NCBI GenBank assembly: GCA_025938055.1
Contig: JAICQC010000054.1
Span: forward strand, 1 to 16,114
DNA from: Anaerolineales bacterium
GTDB lineage: Bacteria; Chloroflexota; Anaerolineae; Anaerolineales; Villigracilaceae
Direction of reading: 5' to 3'
DNA length: 16,114 bases
This document shows, piece by piece, positions 14,173-16,114 of this stretch. Below the pieces are notes generated by a model, which saw only the letters and a program-made list of their open reading frames with translations, did not search any database and was not told the DNA's origin. Each line of letters begins with the position of its first letter. Positions within the stretch are counted from its first letter, which is position 1. Made by a program: the position numbers and the translations under genes.

Positions 14173-14226
14173 TTTCTCACTCCTTTTCTTATTTAGACGA
14201 ACGGGAGAGAAAAAACGATAGGCAAT

Positions 14227-15042
14227 CTACGAGTGTTCTTCCAGATATTTTTCCATTACCTGCCGGTTGTGCTCCAGATGATGCAATTGTAATTCTGCTG
14301 CCCCCGACTCAAACGGATCGAGTTCCTGCAATATTTTCAGCCGCAGGTCGAACAATTCCTGCTTGTTTTTGTTTTCAGCCTCCCGCGCCATCTCGAGCTT
14401 TACCAGCTCTTCCTGTGCTTTTTGTTTTGGATTAAAGATGCCGTTCAGTTCCGTACACTGGTGGCAGATTCCCTGCTTATTGATCAGCGAACAGCGGTGG
14501 TCGAAAAGCTCGATCATCTTTCCGCGGCTGACATGCAGGTGATATTTCACCATCGCGTCGCTCAGACGCAGGATCTGTGAGATCTCCCTGACTTTGAAAC
14601 CGTAAATTTCTTTCAATAGAAGCACAAGATGACCTTCCAGAGGCAGGGATTTGGCGACGCAGGTAAAACAAAAGGCAATGTGTTCCCTGATTTCAAAATT
14701 CCCCTGAGGCGACGTTTCCCGAATGTGCAAGGCTTCCTGAAAGAACTGCCTGTTCCCCCGGGCGGCGTCTTTACAGATGTCGGTCACATTTTCGGGCCAT
14801 CGTTTCTTTGACTCCAACAAATCCCTGGCAAGGTTCGATGCAATACTAAACACCCAGGTCTTTAAGGATGATTCGCCTCTGAACGTGTCAATCTTCGACT
14901 GGGCTTTGAGATAGGTCTCCTGAACGAGATCCTCGGCATCCTGTACGCTGGCAGTCATGCGCAGCAGAAAGGATTTCAACTCTGCTTGAAATGTTTCGAA
15001 TTCCGTTGTTAATTGATCTGTTGTCATTTCGGTGCCATCCAT
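14227..15042 (-). CDS. ECF-type RNA polymerase sigma factor with Cys-rich insert and C-terminal extension
   Basis: This 271-residue group IV sigma factor directs RNA polymerase to specific promoters. Sigma-2 is about 15-82, with DAEDLVQETYLKAQSKID and the promoter-melting segment FRGESSLKTWVFSIASNLARD. Sigma-4 is about 130-180, with VREISQILRLSDAMVKYHLHVSRGKM as helix-turn-helix. Unusually, the linker carries H121-x3-C125-x2-C128 (HIAFCFTC), the same spacing as zinc-binding anti-sigma factors, and after sigma-4 come C184, C193, H194 and C196. A charged, helical extension of about 70 residues follows, so it is longer than most ECF factors (170-200). No anti-sigma gene is adjacent. ATG at 15042 has only AGAG close by; Met6 at 15027 is an alternative start. 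Confidence 0.92.
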   Translation of the reverse strand: MDGTEMTTDQLTTEFETFQAELKSFLLRMTASVQDAEDLVQETYLKAQSKIDTFRGESSLKTWVFSIASNLARDLLESKKRWPENVTDICKDAARGNRQFFQEALHIRETSPQGNFEIREHIAFCFTCVAKSLPLEGHLVLLLKEIYGFKVREISQILRLSDAMVKYHLHVSRGKMIELFDHRCSLINKQGICHQCTELNGIFNPKQKAQEELVKLEMAREAENKNKQELFDLRLKILQELDPFESGAAELQLHHLEHNRQVMEKYLEEHS

Positions 15043-15146
15043 CTCTAAAATATGAGGGTCTCACCATCCGCAGGAGTCAGTAACTGCCTTGTTCCAATTC
15101 CTTCCGCCTCAGTCCCCGTCTCTATGTTGACCGGAAGAAGGAGTAC

Positions 15147-16114
15147 CTACTTTGTCCCCCTTGCCACATTCCAACGCCGTTCGCGGAACTCTTCCTCGTG
15201 CATCTTTCTCAAGCGCGCTTCGAGCAGTCCGGTCCGACCCAGATAACCAAGCAACTGGCGCGGGTCGTCTCGGCTGACGACCGGCAGGCGCCCAATCTCA
15301 TTCTTGAGCATCCTGGCGACCGCCTCCTTGAGCGGCTCATCTGGATACGTTACGATTAAATCTTGGCTGCCTGCTTCCAATACTGTGAGTTGTCCTTGCG
15401 GGTCCTTCTCCAGCGTAGAGATAATATCACTGCGCGTGATGAGACCCACCAGTGCGCCTTGCGCGTCCACAACGGGCGTGCCTTGCCGGCGCGCCACCTG
15501 TGGATCACCACGCGCGATCCGCTCTGAGAGCTCTGCAACTGTCAATGTCGCTGGAATGGTGACAGGAGCCTTGTCCATCACTTCGTTCACGCGCAAAAGC
15601 TCGAACGGGTCTACGGCATATTCGCGCAAGATATGATGCCCGTGCCGCGCGACTTTTTCCGTCAGAATAGAGCGCCGTAGGAGCAGGACAGTTACTGCAT
15701 GGGCAACGATGCACGCCAGCAAGAGCCCTGGCAGCACGTTCAGGTCGTGAGTCAGTTCGAGTACGAATACCATCGATGTCAATGGCGAGCGCATCGTGCC
15801 TCCCATCATCGCCGCCATCGCGATCAGCGCCCACAAGCCCGCATCTCCATATGGAATCCAGCGAGCGACGAACGCGCCAAGCGCACCGCCTATGATGAGC
15901 AGCGGTGCCAGAACACCTCCTGATGTACCTGATCCTAAAGCGATCGCCCATACCAGCGCCTTCACAATCAGTAAACCCAGCACCACAGCGCCGACCATTT
16001 CGCCGCGCAGCAATTGATGAATCACGTCATAGCCAACGCCCAGGACGCGCGGGTCGATCAATCCACCAATGCCGATTGCTAATCCGCCCAGCATCGGCCA
16101 CCACATCCAGTGGA
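15147..16114 (-). CDS. ClC-family chloride channel/antiporter with C-terminal CBS pair (5' end outside the window)
   Basis: This is the C-terminal part (at least 321 residues) of a ClC chloride channel or Cl-/H+ antiporter; the reading frame stays open through the right edge. Numbered from the Met encoded at 16104-16106, the pore-forming part shows GSGTSGGVLAPLLIIGGALGA (58-78, the equivalent of GGxFAPxL, given as landmark) and MMGGTMRSPLTSMVFVLELT (99-118), which are ion-pathway helices N to P. From about residue 174 two CBS domains follow: VNEVMDKAPVTIPATLTVAE...GLITRSDII and AGSQDLIVTYPDEPLKEAV...GYLGRTGLLEARL. CBS pairs in this family bind adenine nucleotides and regulate gating. The tail HEEEFRERRWNVARG is highly charged. 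It lies 104 bp upstream of the sigma gene. Confidence 0.93.
   Translation of the reverse strand, partial: HWMWWPMLGGLAIGIGGLIDPRVLGVGYDVIHQLLRGEMVGAVVLGLLIVKALVWAIALGSGTSGGVLAPLLIIGGALGAFVARWIPYGDAGLWALIAMAAMMGGTMRSPLTSMVFVLELTHDLNVLPGLLLACIVAHAVTVLLLRRSILTEKVARHGHHILREYAVDPFELLRVNEVMDKAPVTIPATLTVAELSERIARGDPQVARRQGTPVVDAQGALVGLITRSDIISTLEKDPQGQLTVLEAGSQDLIVTYPDEPLKEAVARMLKNEIGRLPVVSRDDPRQLLGYLGRTGLLEARLRKMHEEEFRERRWNVARGTK

Noticed and set aside
14193..14199. CGTCTAA in front of the SRPBCC gene as a second ECF promoter
   Set aside because: The -10-like sequence is good, but there is no GGAAC at 16-18 bp upstream (the region reads CTATCG/TTTTTT). Kept only as a hint.
15070..15095. GGAAC upstream of the sigma gene as an autoregulated ECF promoter
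   Set aside because: GGAAC is present at 15091-15095 on the minus strand, but there is no GTC-type -10 at the expected distance.

Overview
The window looks like chromosome of a Chloroflexota bacterium, most likely class Anaerolineae. This is an inference from gene types: a KaiB/KaiC pair without KaiA, secreted lipoproteins with Thr/Pro/Ser-rich linkers after the lipobox, a eukaryote-like UDP-glucose dehydrogenase, and a dispersed repeat with ends of the type TTCGTCACTGCGAG...GCGAAGCAA. There is no rRNA, tRNA, CRISPR array, transposase or phage gene. Almost everything is on the minus strand; the only plus-strand gene I accept is the EamA permease at 536-1447.

Layout from left to right. 1-406: a STAS-domain protein with its terminator, and a perfect palindrome over its promoter. 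536-2902: two exporters that converge and overlap at their 3' ends (EamA/DMT, and 14-TM DHA2-type MFS). 2903-3205: no gene; a palindromic MITE-like repeat and the terminator of the next gene. 3206-4597: UDP-glucose 6-dehydrogenase, preceded by a leader with a terminator-like hairpin and a G-quadruplex motif. 4870-10885: the centre of interest, a co-directional run of eight genes that reads kaiC, kaiB, PAS histidine kinase, stand-alone receiver, uronate-dehydrogenase-like SDR, HEAT-repeat-like protein, DinB-family protein, lipoprotein. A good sigma70 promoter (TTGCCT-17-TATAAT) sits about 190 nt before kaiC. 11164-12633: a PLP-dependent aromatic-amino-acid-type decarboxylase. 12749-13129: a small lipoprotein preceded by a textbook ECF-sigma promoter. 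13278-15042: an ECF-sigma operon (sigma, SRPBCC protein, conserved uncharacterised protein) ending at a clear terminator. 15147 to the right edge: the C-terminal part of a ClC chloride channel/antiporter with two CBS domains, cut by the window.

How the genes may work together. KaiC and KaiB form an ATP-driven timer in cyanobacteria; here the pair is directly coupled to a soluble PAS kinase of the NarL/DesK (HisKA_3) type and to a receiver with no output domain. KaiC keeps both Walker sites and both catalytic Glu pairs, but its phosphosites read Ser/Ser/Ser and its C-terminal KaiA-binding tail is shortened, which fits a KaiA-less hourglass or stress timer more than a full oscillator. A hairpin spans the kaiC stop codon and the kaiB ribosome binding site, suggesting that kaiB translation is coupled to kaiC. 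The second regulatory module is the ECF sigma factor, which has an H-x3-C-x2-C motif and a further Cys cluster around its sigma-4 domain and may read the ECF promoter in front of the nearby lipoprotein gene.
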